DNA from: an uncultured Saprospiraceae bacterium
GTDB taxonomy: Bacteria > Bacteroidota > Bacteroidia > Chitinophagales > Saprospiraceae
Length of the DNA: 46,100 nt
Assembly: GCA_938028705.1 (NCBI GenBank)
Contig: CALIZI010000132.1
Coordinates: 1-46,100, forward strand
Direction of reading: 5' to 3'
Part shown: piece after piece, positions 8,431 to 17,270 of the stretch
Layout of the letters: every line of letters begins with the position of its first letter
Numbering within the stretch: position 1 is the stretch's first letter
Notes under the pieces: model-generated
What the model saw: the letters and a program-made list of their open reading frames with translations, nothing else
What the model was told of the DNA's origin: nothing
Databases searched by the model: none
Position numbers and translations under genes: made by a program

Positions 8431-8540
8431 AATGTAAAATTATAAATGTAAAATATTAAATGTAAAATTTCTATAAAAGGCATTCACGTCCTATCGCCCT
8501 TTTACATTTTAAATTTGATATTTTACATTTTACATTTAAA
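8430..8540. repeat. Family B inverted repeat, copy 2
   Basis: Repeated ATGTAAAAT words on the left, CACGTCCTATCGCCC in the middle, and TTTTACATTTTAAATTTGAT plus ATTTTACATTTTACATTT on the right. The right end lies 5 bp before the accC ATG, so this repeat forms the 5' leader of accC. Confidence 0.75.
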
Positions 8541-8544
8541 AATA

Positions 8545-9909
8545 ATGTCTTTATTTAAAAAAATATTAATTGCGAATCGCGGGGAGATTGCATTGCGAAT
8601 AATTCGTACCTGTAAAGAAATGGGTATCAAGACAGTAGCAGTGTATTCTACGGCAGATAGTGAGAGTTTGCATGTGCGTTTTGCAGATGAAGCGGTGTGT
8701 ATCGGGCCTGCATCTTCGGCGCAATCTTACCTCAATATGCAGCACATCATGGCGGCTGTAGAAATCACCGATGCGGATGCTTTGCATCCCGGATATGGTT
8801 TCCTTGCAGAGAATGCCGAATTTGCCGAGCTATGCACCGAATACGGTATCAAATTCATCGGACCTTCTGCCGAAATGATACGCAGCATGGGCGATAAAAT
8901 CACTGCCAAAGAGACCATGATTAAGGCGGGTGTGCCGGTAGTGCCGGGGTCGGAGGGTTTGCTCAAAGATGTGAAGCACGGACTCAAAATGGCTAAAGAA
9001 ATTGGCTATCCTGTGATGCTTAAAGCCACCGCAGGTGGTGGCGGAAAAGGGATGCGAATTGTGTGGAAAGCCGATGAATTTGAAAAGAATTGGGACTCTG
9101 CACGACAGGAAGCAGGAGCATCGTTTGGCAATGACGGGATTTATGTCGAAAAATTTATTGAAGAACCGCGCCATATCGAAATTCAAATTGCAGGTGACCA
9201 GTACGGGCATGTTTGTCACCTCTCGGAGCGCGATTGTTCCATACAGCGTCGGCACCAAAAACTGGTTGAGGAATCACCCTCGCCTTTTCTCGACGAGGAA
9301 CTACGCAACAAAATGGGCGAGGCAGCCATCAAAGCCGGTGAAGCCATTAACTACGAAGGCGTAGGCACAGTCGAGTTTTTGGTAGATAAACACCGCGATT
9401 TCTATTTTATGGAAATGAATACTCGAATACAAGTGGAACACACTGTTACAGAGGAAGTTATAGATTATGATTTGATAAAAGAGCAAATCAAAATAGCGGC
9501 AGGTATCGAGATGTCGGGCTTGAATTATTATCCAAGTATGCACGCTATTGAGTGCCGCATCAATGCCGAAGACCCTTATCGTGATTTCCGTCCGAGTCCG
9601 GGTACTATCAGCTCTTTTCACAGTTCAAAAGGACATGGTGTGCGCGTGGATACCCACGTATATGCAGGTTATACCATACCGCCGCACTACGATTCGATGA
9701 TAGCAAAAGTCATCTGTCGCGCACAAACCCGCGACGAATGTATCCAAAAAATGAAACGCGCTTTAGACGAATTTATCATTGAAGGCGTGAAAACAACCGT
9801 ACCCTTTCATCAAAAATTGATGCGGGATGAACGATTTATCAGCGGTGATTTTAATACCGGATTTTTGAACGATTTTGATATGGGTGAAGAAGAGGATGAA
9901 TTGGATTAA
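8545..9909 (+). CDS. accC: Acetyl-CoA carboxylase, biotin carboxylase subunit
   Basis: 454 residues from the ATG at 8545 ([20 protein letters not shown], the canonical start). An upstream in-frame TTG at 8515 adds ten residues encoded by repeat DNA and is rejected. Carboxylates the biotin on AccB using ATP and bicarbonate. It has the N-terminal biotin carboxylase domain, the glycine-rich ATP-grasp loop [14 protein letters not shown], the [14 protein letters not shown] segment, the catalytic [14 protein letters not shown] motif and the C-terminal domain ending in an acidic tail. It follows accB by about 130 bp. Confidence 0.97.
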   Translation: MSLFKKILIANRGEIALRIIRTCKEMGIKTVAVYSTADSESLHVRFADEAVCIGPASSAQSYLNMQHIMAAVEITDADALHPGYGFLAENAEFAELCTEYGIKFIGPSAEMIRSMGDKITAKETMIKAGVPVVPGSEGLLKDVKHGLKMAKEIGYPVMLKATAGGGGKGMRIVWKADEFEKNWDSARQEAGASFGNDGIYVEKFIEEPRHIEIQIAGDQYGHVCHLSERDCSIQRRHQKLVEESPSPFLDEELRNKMGEAAIKAGEAINYEGVGTVEFLVDKHRDFYFMEMNTRIQVEHTVTEEVIDYDLIKEQIKIAAGIEMSGLNYYPSMHAIECRINAEDPYRDFRPSPGTISSFHSSKGHGVRVDTHVYAGYTIPPHYDSMIAKVICRAQTRDECIQKMKRALDEFIIEGVKTTVPFHQKLMRDERFISGDFNTGFLNDFDMGEEEDELD

Positions 9910-9975
9910 TGTAAAATGTAATCCCGATAGCTATCGGGAAAATTCAAAATGTAAAAGTATCGGTAGTACGCGAGT
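9910..9975. repeat. Family B partial copy with CCGATAGCTATCGG palindrome
   Basis: ATGTAAAATGTA words flank the palindrome CCCGATAGCTATCGGG (9923-9938), then AAAATGTAAAAGTATCGGTAG. It directly follows the accC stop and may act as its 3' hairpin. The palindrome core is found eight times in the window. Confidence 0.6.
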
Positions 9976-10058
9976 GTAGTATTTAATTTATTTTAAAATA
10001 AATTAAATTTATAAAAAAATCATTTTGAATATAAAAAATATTATAAAATAATTTCAAT

Positions 10059-11471
10059 TTATTGTTTATTAATTTGTACCACACTTCTTTCCACTAAAAA
10101 CATACCTAATAACAGCCACCACAATAGATGATGAAATCCTGCGATGCGCTTTTCTGTTGTTGGTTCTTTGGCTGAAGGCGAATTAGAAATTTGTGTTATC
10201 TGATATTGTGAAGGCACAATTTTTCTTTGGTCAAATTGAGCTAATTTATCATCAAAATCATAAGGTGTCAACAAGATTTCCAACAAACTTTGAGGGAGTT
10301 TTATTGTACTTTCAGCATCCTGTAAACGACCTGTAATACAGTATATTTTTTTTCCTTTCACAAAGGTTTTTTCTATAAAATTTTCCCTGTACGGCATATC
10401 TTTTTTGTATGTAAATAATCGGATATCAGGTGTAATCATTATACTATCTGCTAATGAGGTTTCTGACAGCCAAAATACAGCATCAATCTCCTCATTCAAA
10501 CCCAAGTCCGAAGTACCGCGCTTTATTCGTTTTCTTTTTATATCTATTTGAATATCAGTATATTCTGCAATAGATTTAAGGGCAGCATAGAGGTAATTTC
10601 TATCCTTTTTAAATTGTGAATCATAATATATCGCTACATTTAATTTTGGAGTATCTTCTATCTGTACAGCCGTATTTTTTTGATCTTTGAAATGCGCTTT
10701 TCGTTCATTTTTATTAATAATAATATCCGGTAAATCTTTTGTTTGAATTAAGTCTTTTTCTACGAAAATAAATTGTTCAAAAACGGTTTGTTCTTCGTTG
10801 CTTTTTCCTATAATTAATGAGACTTTATTATCGGATTCCTGCCATGCACGTATAATGTGGTAGTTGTCATTCACTGTTGGTATTTCGTGCCAAGTAATGT
10901 GCGTAGGCAAAGCGGGTGCGATACCTTCAAAGTCATTGACGTGCGGCGTAAAATAGACGGCGATACTATCGGGTGCTTGCGGATGCTTGGCAATATCAGC
11001 GAGGAGTGACCATGTATTTATATTATTTACATAATTTTTTGTCTGTTCCGAAGTGCCGGATACATGGAAATTATCTTTTAAAAGATGAAAACCCCTCGCC
11101 AATACACGCCTTTGATAAGCTTGATAGCGCATAGTATCAATACTCGTCTGCCAATCGTTTCTCGCTAATAATGAAGGACTTATGAGCAACCAATTCGGAT
11201 TTTTTTGTGGCATCAATTGAACGAAACTCACCCGTACAGGTTCTGCAAGCAACAATACACAAAGCGCAATCATCAAAGCACGTAGCAGAAATAATAAGGG
11301 CTGAGAAAAACTAAGCCGACTGATTTTCTTGCGCTGTGTAGCTTCTAAAAATTGTGTACTACCAAACAAAATGACCCGTCTGCGCCGCCTATTCCACAAA
11401 TGAATGAGGAAGGGAATGAGCAGCCCCGCGAGCGCGACAAACATAGCCGGATATAGGAATTGGTAGTTCAT
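10059..11471 (-). CDS. BatA N-terminal-domain membrane protein
   Basis: 470 residues. The N-terminus MNYQFLYPAMFVALAGLLIPFLIHLWNRRRRR plus FGSTQFLEATQRKKISRLSF is the Bacteroidota aerotolerance-regulator (BatA/TIGR02226) N-terminal module: one transmembrane helix, a basic patch and a second helix at about 60-80. The middle (about 90-440) is a periplasmic domain without recognisable motifs. A last helix is near 447-463. No MoxR ATPase or other Bat gene is adjacent, so this is a stand-alone member of the family and its role is uncertain. Confidence 0.8.
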   Translation of the reverse strand: MNYQFLYPAMFVALAGLLIPFLIHLWNRRRRRVILFGSTQFLEATQRKKISRLSFSQPLLFLLRALMIALCVLLLAEPVRVSFVQLMPQKNPNWLLISPSLLARNDWQTSIDTMRYQAYQRRVLARGFHLLKDNFHVSGTSEQTKNYVNNINTWSLLADIAKHPQAPDSIAVYFTPHVNDFEGIAPALPTHITWHEIPTVNDNYHIIRAWQESDNKVSLIIGKSNEEQTVFEQFIFVEKDLIQTKDLPDIIINKNERKAHFKDQKNTAVQIEDTPKLNVAIYYDSQFKKDRNYLYAALKSIAEYTDIQIDIKRKRIKRGTSDLGLNEEIDAVFWLSETSLADSIMITPDIRLFTYKKDMPYRENFIEKTFVKGKKIYCITGRLQDAESTIKLPQSLLEILLTPYDFDDKLAQFDQRKIVPSQYQITQISNSPSAKEPTTEKRIAGFHHLLWWLLLGMFLVERSVVQINKQ

Positions 11472-11818
11472 TTACGCTAAAGTAACGAAAAGTGAAGGAA
11501 ATATCATACAAAACATTATGCTAGTGCTATAAATATAATGCCCTTACTTGCCTTGCATTTTGGAAATACAAGGCATTTGCCCAACTTTCAGCATTATATT
11601 TGCAGGACAGTCTCGGTTACTCAATAGGCACATACTAATTCTAGCAAAATCAAAGCTAAGTTATGTGTCTGACCTCGATTGTCGTGTTTATCTATTTTCC
11701 TATTTGATTGGAGTTCTTCAAAAAATGTTTTAGTTTTAGTCTTCATAAAGCAAGTAGCACCCGTTTGTTTGTTTAATACTCTAATTTACGAGTTTTTAAG
11801 TAGTGCGACAAAAATATT
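11472..11818. other. Intergenic DNA with a small hairpin, no supported gene
   Basis: A hairpin TGCCTTG/CAAGGCA (11549-11555 with 11569-11575) and a weak TAnnTTTG-like box TATATTTG (11595-11602) are visible. An open frame of 61 codons here lacks family features and a convincing start, so it is not called. Confidence 0.4.
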
Positions 11819-11956
11819 GAACCACTAAGTACACAAAAAACACGAAGGTCGAATTAACACAGAGGTCACTAAATAATTTTCTAATATATTGGTTATGAGG
11901 TTTTTGTGTTCTTTTTCGTTAGTTCGATTTAGTGTTTTTTGTGTACTTAGTGGTTC
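11819..11956. repeat. Family C inverted repeat, copy 2
   Basis: Perfect 25-bp arms at 11819-11843 and 11932-11956 (GAACCACTAAGTACAC at the outer end). A further AAGTAGT/ACTACTT pair lies outside, giving about 11800-11991. The inner words (GTCGAATTAACACAGAGG, TTAGTTCGATTTAG) match copies at 1 and 18461. Located between divergent genes. Confidence 0.8.
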
Positions 11957-12073
11957 AAAATGTTGTTAGTCTATTTCTGTCCAACTACTTACTTGCTTTT
12001 TTTTGTTTCAAACATTTTTATGAGAAAACCCTTTTTTTAGATAAACCCTGATTGACTAAATCAACTAATAAAC

Positions 12074-12835
12074 ATGTTTTCAAGAAATAGACAACCGGAA
12101 CGAATCAAGACGAGTATTGAGATAGACGGTCAGGAAATACCTGTCAAGATATACTTTGAACGACGTAAGGATGTACGCTTTTCGTTTACCCGAACGGGTG
12201 GTTTTTTGCGTATGCCTGTGCAGATTTCGGAACGGGAATCGGCGGTACAACAAAAGAAATTTGAGGCCTGGATGAAAAATGTTGCTAAAGAAAAACCGCA
12301 ATTGATAGAGCGTTTGCGCGGACGTGTGTATGAGGATGGCTCAACATTGACCGTAGGAAAAAAGACTTACACAATACGTATGTCGGAAAAAGAAAATGCG
12401 ACTTACCACACTGCCAAAATCAAGGATGATACGATTCACCTTATCTTATGTAAGAATGGTGATAAAGGGCATTATTTGCAGAAAAGTATCCGGCAATTAA
12501 TTAGCAGATGTGTAGGCAATGACCGCCTGCCCGACATCATTGAGCGGGTCAACTATTGGAACCATACACATTTTAAAAGTCCTGTAAAAGCAGTACGTTT
12601 TAAATTGAATCAATCCAATTGGGGAAGCTGCTCCACAAAGGGTAATATCAATTTTTCTACCCGCCTGTTGTTTGCACCCGACGATGTGATTGACTACGTG
12701 ATTGTACACGAACTCGCGCATACTATCGAACAAAATCATTCACCTGCTTTCTGGAAAATTGTACACGACATCATGCCCGACTACAAAAATAAAGAAGCGT
12801 GGCTCAAAGAAAATGGCGAAGCGTGTAATTTTTGA
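12074..12835 (+). CDS. YgjP-like M48-clan zinc metallopeptidase (DUF45)
   Basis: 253 residues, no signal peptide, so cytoplasmic. The conserved C-terminal block contains NQSNWGSCSTKGNINFSTRL and then HELAH (His212, Glu213, His216) with the downstream HSPAFW (His222). This is the WGSCS...HELAH...H signature of YgjP/DUF45 proteins, related to SprT-type proteases. Zinc binding and catalysis are predicted from these residues. The physiological substrate is unknown. Start ATG 12074 fits the usual family length. Confidence 0.9.
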   Translation: MFSRNRQPERIKTSIEIDGQEIPVKIYFERRKDVRFSFTRTGGFLRMPVQISERESAVQQKKFEAWMKNVAKEKPQLIERLRGRVYEDGSTLTVGKKTYTIRMSEKENATYHTAKIKDDTIHLILCKNGDKGHYLQKSIRQLISRCVGNDRLPDIIERVNYWNHTHFKSPVKAVRFKLNQSNWGSCSTKGNINFSTRLLFAPDDVIDYVIVHELAHTIEQNHSPAFWKIVHDIMPDYKNKEAWLKENGEACNF

Positions 12836-12848
12836 TACAGCTAACACA

Positions 12849-13046
12849 TTGGACTTTGGACAAAATGGGAACTAGGAATTGGGAAATTAGGTTTACAACC
12901 ATAACTCATTGATAATCAATTGAATGAGTTTTATTAATAAAATAAAACATGTAATTAATTATCTTTTGTAAAAATCTAATAAAGTTCCGATAGCTATCGG
13001 GATTACCTAATTTCCCAATTCCCCAATTTCCTCTGTCCAAAGTCTA
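12849..13046. repeat. Locus-specific inverted repeat with palindromic core
   Basis: Arms of about 42 bp (12849-12891 and 13005-13046) built on TTGGACTTTGGACA and AATTGGGAAATTAGG, roughly 80 percent complementary. The copy of CCGATAGCTATCGG at 12987-13000 lies next to the right arm. It fills the gap between the metallopeptidase and HAD genes. Confidence 0.75.
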
Positions 13047-13060
13047 ATAACACATCAATC

Positions 13061-13765
13061 ATGCAAAATATCAATACTATATTATTTGACCTTGGAGGAG
13101 TGCTTATTAGTTGGGATCCAATCATTCCTTATCTCAAAGCCTTTAATGGCGATGAAGAAAAAGCGCGTTGGTTTATCGACCATATATGCACTATGGATTG
13201 GAATGAAGAGCAGGACGGCGGCAGAACGATTGCGGAAGCCAATCGCACCAAAATTGCGGAGCATCCCGAACACGAGGAACTCATCAGGCTATATTATGGT
13301 GAGTGGGAAACCATGCTGACAGGTACAATTGAGGGAACGGTGGAGATTTTCAGACAATTAAAAGCCAAGCCGGAACTGCGTATCTATGCCATTACCAATT
13401 GGAGTGCAGAGACTTTTCCGGTAGCCCGTTCGCGCTACGATTTCTTGCAATGGTTTGAGGGCATCAGTGTATCAGGCGAGTTGAAGATGCGTAAACCTTT
13501 TCCCGAAATCTACGAATACACCCTTCAAAAATACAATATCCGACCCGAAGAAGCAGTATTTATAGATGATAATCTTAGAAATGTAGAAGCTGCCAGTGCC
13601 TTGAATATCCATGCCATTCATTTCCAAAATCCCAAACAATTGAGCGCAGCACTCGTACAACTTGGTGTTACAACTTCAACCTCAACTTCAACCTCAACTT
13701 CAACCTCAAATTCAACCTCAACCTCAAATTCAAAAACAGACAACAATAAAACAGTACAACAATAA
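13061..13765 (+). CDS. HAD-superfamily hydrolase (YihX-like) with repeat-derived C-terminal tail
   Basis: 234 residues. HAD-IA phosphatase features: motif I FDLGGVL with nucleophile Asp10, motif II AITNWS, the conserved lysine in GELKMRKPFPEIY, and acidic motif EAVFIDDNLRNVEAA. YihX-like relatives act on sugar phosphates and end near residue 200. Here the domain ends at about 205 (LVQLGV). It is followed by a low-complexity TSTSTSTSTS and NSTSTSNS tail encoded by tandem ACTTCAACCTCA-type 12-mers, then KTDNNKTVQQ encoded by CAATAAAAC words found in other gaps. So intergenic-type repeat DNA has apparently been captured as coding sequence by loss of the original stop. Confidence 0.9.
   Translation: MQNINTILFDLGGVLISWDPIIPYLKAFNGDEEKARWFIDHICTMDWNEEQDGGRTIAEANRTKIAEHPEHEELIRLYYGEWETMLTGTIEGTVEIFRQLKAKPELRIYAITNWSAETFPVARSRYDFLQWFEGISVSGELKMRKPFPEIYEYTLQKYNIRPEEAVFIDDNLRNVEAASALNIHAIHFQNPKQLSAALVQLGVTTSTSTSTSTSTSNSTSTSNSKTDNNKTVQQ
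13668..13732 (+). repeat. 12-bp tandem repeat inside the HAD gene
   Basis: About four to five units of ACTTCAACCTCA with variants (AATTCAACCTCA). It encodes the Thr/Ser tail. Being a multiple of three, unit number can vary without frameshift. Confidence 0.8.
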
Positions 13766-13932
13766 AACAATAAAACCATGAAAAAATATAAAAAACTTTT
13801 CAAATGAGACCAAACACACTATTTTTACGTCTTAATTACAATCTAAAAATTTTGGTTGGAATAAAATCTTGAACCTTAATATCTTGATTGACCGCCACTA
13901 TACCTAATACCTGATTTAAAGGCTAATCTAAA

Positions 13933-15036
13933 ATGACGAATACGATTCTTCAAAAATATGCCCATTTGCTTGTCAATTATTCATTGGATGTGCAACCCGG
14001 TGATAAGGTACTTATCCGCTCCACTACACTTGCAGAGCCACTCGTTCGGGAGGTGTATCGTGAGACCCTGCGGGCAGGCGGACACCCCGAAACCATGCTC
14101 GACTTTCATGGGCAGGAGCGCATTTTGCTGGAAGAAGGCAACGAACTCCAACTCACCAAATCGCCGCAATTCCTGCACATTGCTATGGAAGAGTACGATT
14201 GCTATTTACGCATCAAAGCACCCTACAATCTCCGCGAACTGCAAAATATTCCTTCTCAAAAAGCCGGTTTGCTCAAAGCCGGACGCGCCGCCGCCATGCG
14301 TACCTACACCCAACGTACTGCCACACGCGAACTCAAGCGTTCACTGTGCCAATACCCTACGCTTGCCAATGCACAAGAGGCGGGGATGTCGCTCGAAGAA
14401 TATGCCAATTTCGTATATGATGCTTGCTTTTTATTCGATGCCAATCCCGAAGAAAAATGGTTGGAAGTGCGAAAATACCAACAGGCAATCGTAGATGTCT
14501 TGAATCGCCACGACAATATCCGTTACAAAAACGATAAATTTGACATCAGTTTTTCCACAAAGGGCAGAACGTGGATCAACTCCGATGGACAAACCAATAT
14601 GCCTTCCGGCGAAGTCTATACCTCACCCGTCGAAAACTCCGTCAACGGCACGATACATTTCAGCCTACCCGCTTTTCATGGCGGACACGAAGTGACCGAT
14701 GCCACGCTCTGGGTCAAAGACGGCGAAATCTATAAATGGGAAGCCAAAAAAGGTAAAAAATACTTAGATTATGTCTTTACACTCGACGGCGCAAACCGCT
14801 TCGGAGAAGCAGCCATAGGCACCAATCGCAACATCCAACGCATCACCAAAAACATCCTTTTTGATGAAAAAATAGGCGGTACGGTACACATGGCTATCGG
14901 TCAATCCTACCTCCAAACAGGCGGTAAAAATCAATCCTCCATCCACTGGGATATGATTACCGAAATGAACAACGGCGGCGAAATCTATGCCGATGGACAA
15001 GTCATTTATCGTGACGGAGACTTTCTTTTTTTATAA
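13933..15036 (+). CDS. M29-family aminopeptidase (AmpS/PepS-like)
   Basis: 367 residues, no signal peptide. The family is a two-metal broad-specificity aminopeptidase. Recognisable blocks: the N-terminal LVNYSLDVQPGDKVLIRSTTLAEPLVREVY, the middle MPSGEVYTSPVENSVNGTIHF with the predicted metal-binding Glu, ANRFGEAAIGTN, and the C-terminal GGTVHMAIGQSY plus SSIHWDMI with metal-binding His and Asp. Slightly shorter than the ~410 residues of AmpS but all metal-binding blocks are visible. Its stop is followed by a word-type palindrome and then nadD. Confidence 0.93.
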   Translation: MTNTILQKYAHLLVNYSLDVQPGDKVLIRSTTLAEPLVREVYRETLRAGGHPETMLDFHGQERILLEEGNELQLTKSPQFLHIAMEEYDCYLRIKAPYNLRELQNIPSQKAGLLKAGRAAAMRTYTQRTATRELKRSLCQYPTLANAQEAGMSLEEYANFVYDACFLFDANPEEKWLEVRKYQQAIVDVLNRHDNIRYKNDKFDISFSTKGRTWINSDGQTNMPSGEVYTSPVENSVNGTIHFSLPAFHGGHEVTDATLWVKDGEIYKWEAKKGKKYLDYVFTLDGANRFGEAAIGTNRNIQRITKNILFDEKIGGTVHMAIGQSYLQTGGKNQSSIHWDMITEMNNGGEIYADGQVIYRDGDFLFL

Positions 15037-15062
15037 TGCTTTAATATGATAATGTTTTTAAT

Positions 15063-15180
15063 GTGGTAATGCGATAATGCGATAATGAAGACCTACACTC
15101 GACATTAACACATTATCGCATTATCACATTATCGCATTACAACATTCTATCATTACAACATTCTATCATTACAACATTAC
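15063..15180. repeat. Locus-specific inverted and tandem repeats upstream of nadD
   Basis: Left arm of GCGATAATG words (15063-15087) pairs with CATTATCGCATTATC words (15111-15140). It is followed by a 16-bp tandem unit CATTACAACATTCTAT repeated about 2.5 times, ending 2 bp before the nadD ATG. Confidence 0.75.
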
Positions 15181-15182
15181 TC

Positions 15183-15755
15183 ATGAGGATAGGTTTATTT
15201 TTCGGTTCGTTCAATCCTATACATATCGGTCATTTGATTATTGCGAATTATATGGCGACACAAACGGATTTGGACAAGATTTGGATGGTCGTCACGCCAC
15301 AAAATCCGCTGAAAAACAAAGCCTCACTTGCCGGCGATTATGACCGCCTCAACCTCGTACGCCGCGCTGTGGATGATAATGACCGTATTCAGGCATCAGA
15401 CATAGAATTTGGTTTGCCCAAACCCTCTTACACCATAGACACCCTCACCTATTTGCAAGAAAAACATCCGACATACAAGTTTACACTCATCATGGGCGGC
15501 GACAACCTCGCTACCCTCCACAAATGGAAAAACTACCAACAAATTCTCGAAAACTACCAAATCTACGTCTATCAACGCCCCGACTACGACCTCGGCGAAC
15601 TCCCCACGCATCCCCACGTTCATATCTACCAAGCCCCACTCATGCAAATCTCCGCCACCTACATCCGCAAGTGCCTCCGCGAAGGCAAACCCATTCAATA
15701 TCTCGTTCCCGACGAAGTCTTAGAGGAAATCATGGCAGGACATCTTTACCAATAA
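15183..15755 (+). CDS. nadD: Nicotinate-nucleotide adenylyltransferase
   Basis: 190 residues, normal length. Adenylates nicotinate mononucleotide in NAD synthesis. The nucleotidyltransferase signature GSFNPIHIGHLIIA is at 8-21, LIMGGDNLATLHKWKNYQ is the substrate-binding region, and ISATYIRKCLREGK is the C-terminal ISxTxIR motif. It lies downstream of the M29 peptidase and converges on gldN. Confidence 0.96.
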   Translation: MRIGLFFGSFNPIHIGHLIIANYMATQTDLDKIWMVVTPQNPLKNKASLAGDYDRLNLVRRAVDDNDRIQASDIEFGLPKPSYTIDTLTYLQEKHPTYKFTLIMGGDNLATLHKWKNYQQILENYQIYVYQRPDYDLGELPTHPHVHIYQAPLMQISATYIRKCLREGKPIQYLVPDEVLEEIMAGHLYQ

Positions 15756-15756
15756 G

Positions 15757-16063
15757 TGTTGTAGTGTTGAAGTGTTGAAGTGTTGAGGTTTATCGAACTG
15801 ACGAGGTCTTTTTTTTATTTTAAAAACGCTTTTACCTGACATCGTAGCACGGTGCTTCCAGTCCGTGTTCTCTCTAAACGATACGAAGTCAGTGCTTTAT
15901 AGTTTTCACATACCTTCGGCGGTTCACTACCCACTCCCGAAATCTTTCGGGATAAATAGGTGGACACGCAGAATATCTCTCCCAACATACAAAATGCCCA
16001 CACAACACCACCACAACACTTCAACACTACAACACTACAACACCACAACACTTCAACACCTCA
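15757..16063. repeat. Locus-specific large inverted repeat between nadD and gldN
   Basis: Left arm of GTGTTGAAGTGTTGAAG words (15757-15788) starts at the nadD stop. The right arm of CAACACTTCAACACTACAAC words (16001-16063) runs into the gldN stop codon. The middle (about 15830-15985) contains smaller hairpins, e.g. CACGG/CCGTG around 15850 and CCCGAAATCTTTCGGG. No supported gene. Probably transcribed from both sides as a 3' structure. Confidence 0.7.
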
Positions 16064-16918
16064 AAACGACCAAAGATCATGTTCAAAATTGAGGATAGAT
16101 TCTTCGATTTTCAGTCCTTCGTAGAGGGCATCTGTACCTGCTTTATAATCTTGAATACGGCGGTCATGCACGTTGGATGCTTTGACGATATGGCTGGCAA
16201 AAAATCTGGATTCAAACAAGTGTTCCCAAGTCATCCGGTGCGTATCATTAAGCGGATTAAAGGCTTTTTCACCCGCCAGATACTGACGAATATGCGGATA
16301 ATGCACCCAAAACATTGGGTATTCAAAACGCACATTGCCATTATCGTCATAATCCTCTTTGAGTGGTGCAATACCAAGAATCCGCACCCGCAAAGTAGAG
16401 GATTCTTCATCAAAAAACCAGACTTCTTTTATCCGAAAACGCTTCACATCTTCGGGATTAAATTCATCATTGACCACCGTTAAAGTCTCCTCATAAGTCT
16501 CAGGATTAAGCACCGAAATCGTATCGGATTTAAGTAATTGTTGCTTGATATCCTCCTGACTCATCGGAGTCGTAAACTTATCGTCTATCGGGCTATATGG
16601 TGTTATTTTACCACATTCAATACCGTCCAACAAAATACTAATCAAAGGATTTTCGGGAAAAGCAAAGGATTTATTCATCTTTTCGCGCACATCAATCACG
16701 CGCCAGATTCGCTTTTCCCAAAATACATCTGCCTGACGAATATGGTCATAAGCCAATACGGGCATCGGAGCTTCAGCTTCAGTATCATAAATACCATCTA
16801 TGGGTTTTGGATGATTGGCGAGTATCTCACCGGTTTCTCCAAATACAGTGATTTGAGCATTAAGATATTGATTGACAAGAAATAATGATAGCAATACAAA
16901 TACTATTTGATGTTTCAT
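16061..16918 (-). CDS. gldN: Gliding motility / type IX secretion protein GldN
   Basis: 285 residues from the ATG at 16918 (MKHQIVFVLLSLFLVNQYLNAQ, a clean signal peptide). The longer frame to 16942 adds eight residues before it and is less likely. GldN (PorN) is a periplasmic T9SS component that works with GldK at the outer membrane ring. Conserved blocks: KRIWRVIDVREKMNKSFAFP, NPLISILLDGI, YPMFWVHYPHIRQYLAGEKAFNPLNDTHRMTWEHLFESRFFASHIVKASNVHDRRI. In many genomes gldK-gldL-gldM-gldN are one operon; none of gldK, L or M is next to it here. Confidence 0.9.
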   Translation of the reverse strand: MKHQIVFVLLSLFLVNQYLNAQITVFGETGEILANHPKPIDGIYDTEAEAPMPVLAYDHIRQADVFWEKRIWRVIDVREKMNKSFAFPENPLISILLDGIECGKITPYSPIDDKFTTPMSQEDIKQQLLKSDTISVLNPETYEETLTVVNDEFNPEDVKRFRIKEVWFFDEESSTLRVRILGIAPLKEDYDDNGNVRFEYPMFWVHYPHIRQYLAGEKAFNPLNDTHRMTWEHLFESRFFASHIVKASNVHDRRIQDYKAGTDALYEGLKIEESILNFEHDLWSF

Positions 16919-17045
16919 AAATATATCAAAATATTTAAACAATTAATTATTGATAACTTGTAAAACGAATTACGAATTACAAGTCACGACATGAGTATTT
17001 GTAAATTGCTGCTATATAGGTATGGTATTTTTTTCGTAAAAAAGA

Positions 17046-17070
17046 AGTATAGCGGGGGTCAGGCTATACT
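17046..17070. terminator. Strong hairpin with T-run on minus strand, between divergent genes
   Basis: AGTATAGC (17046-17053) pairs perfectly with GCTATACT (17063-17070). TTTTC follows on plus and TCTTTTTTAC on minus. It lies about 130 bp upstream of the gldN start, so on the minus strand it would end a transcript before gldN. This suggests a leader attenuator or a small RNA. Confidence 0.65.
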
Positions 17071-17221
17071 TTTCAATTCTATTACTATGCGAGCATGTTG
17101 TGTGTAAATAAACAGGGCTTTGAATGTCATTATTATGTCATGGAGTTGCTTTAACCTTTTAATAACATGATGAAAAACAGGTATTTGTTTGAAATTCAAC
17201 TTAGGTTAAAAAAATCAGCTA

Positions 17222-17254
17222 TTGGGATTTTTATAAGGCGAAATCGTATCTTTG
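17222..17254 (+). promoter_or_regulatory. Bacteroidota-type promoter of the amidohydrolase gene
   Basis: TTGGG (17222) as -33 element, 22-bp spacer, TATCTTTG (17247-17254) as -7 element, 16 bp before the ATG. Good match to TTTG-N19-21-TAnnTTTG apart from slightly long spacing. The transcript would have a very short leader. Confidence 0.55.
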
Positions 17255-17270
17255 CAAAAACAATTATACA

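Noticed and set aside
11548-11733. 61-codon open frame
   Set aside because: No family similarity recognised, overlaps a hairpin, poor start context, no neighbours supporting it.
15815-16051. 78-codon minus-strand frame with a possible gene remnant
   Set aside because: Encoded largely by the GTGTTG word repeat; no recognisable domain.
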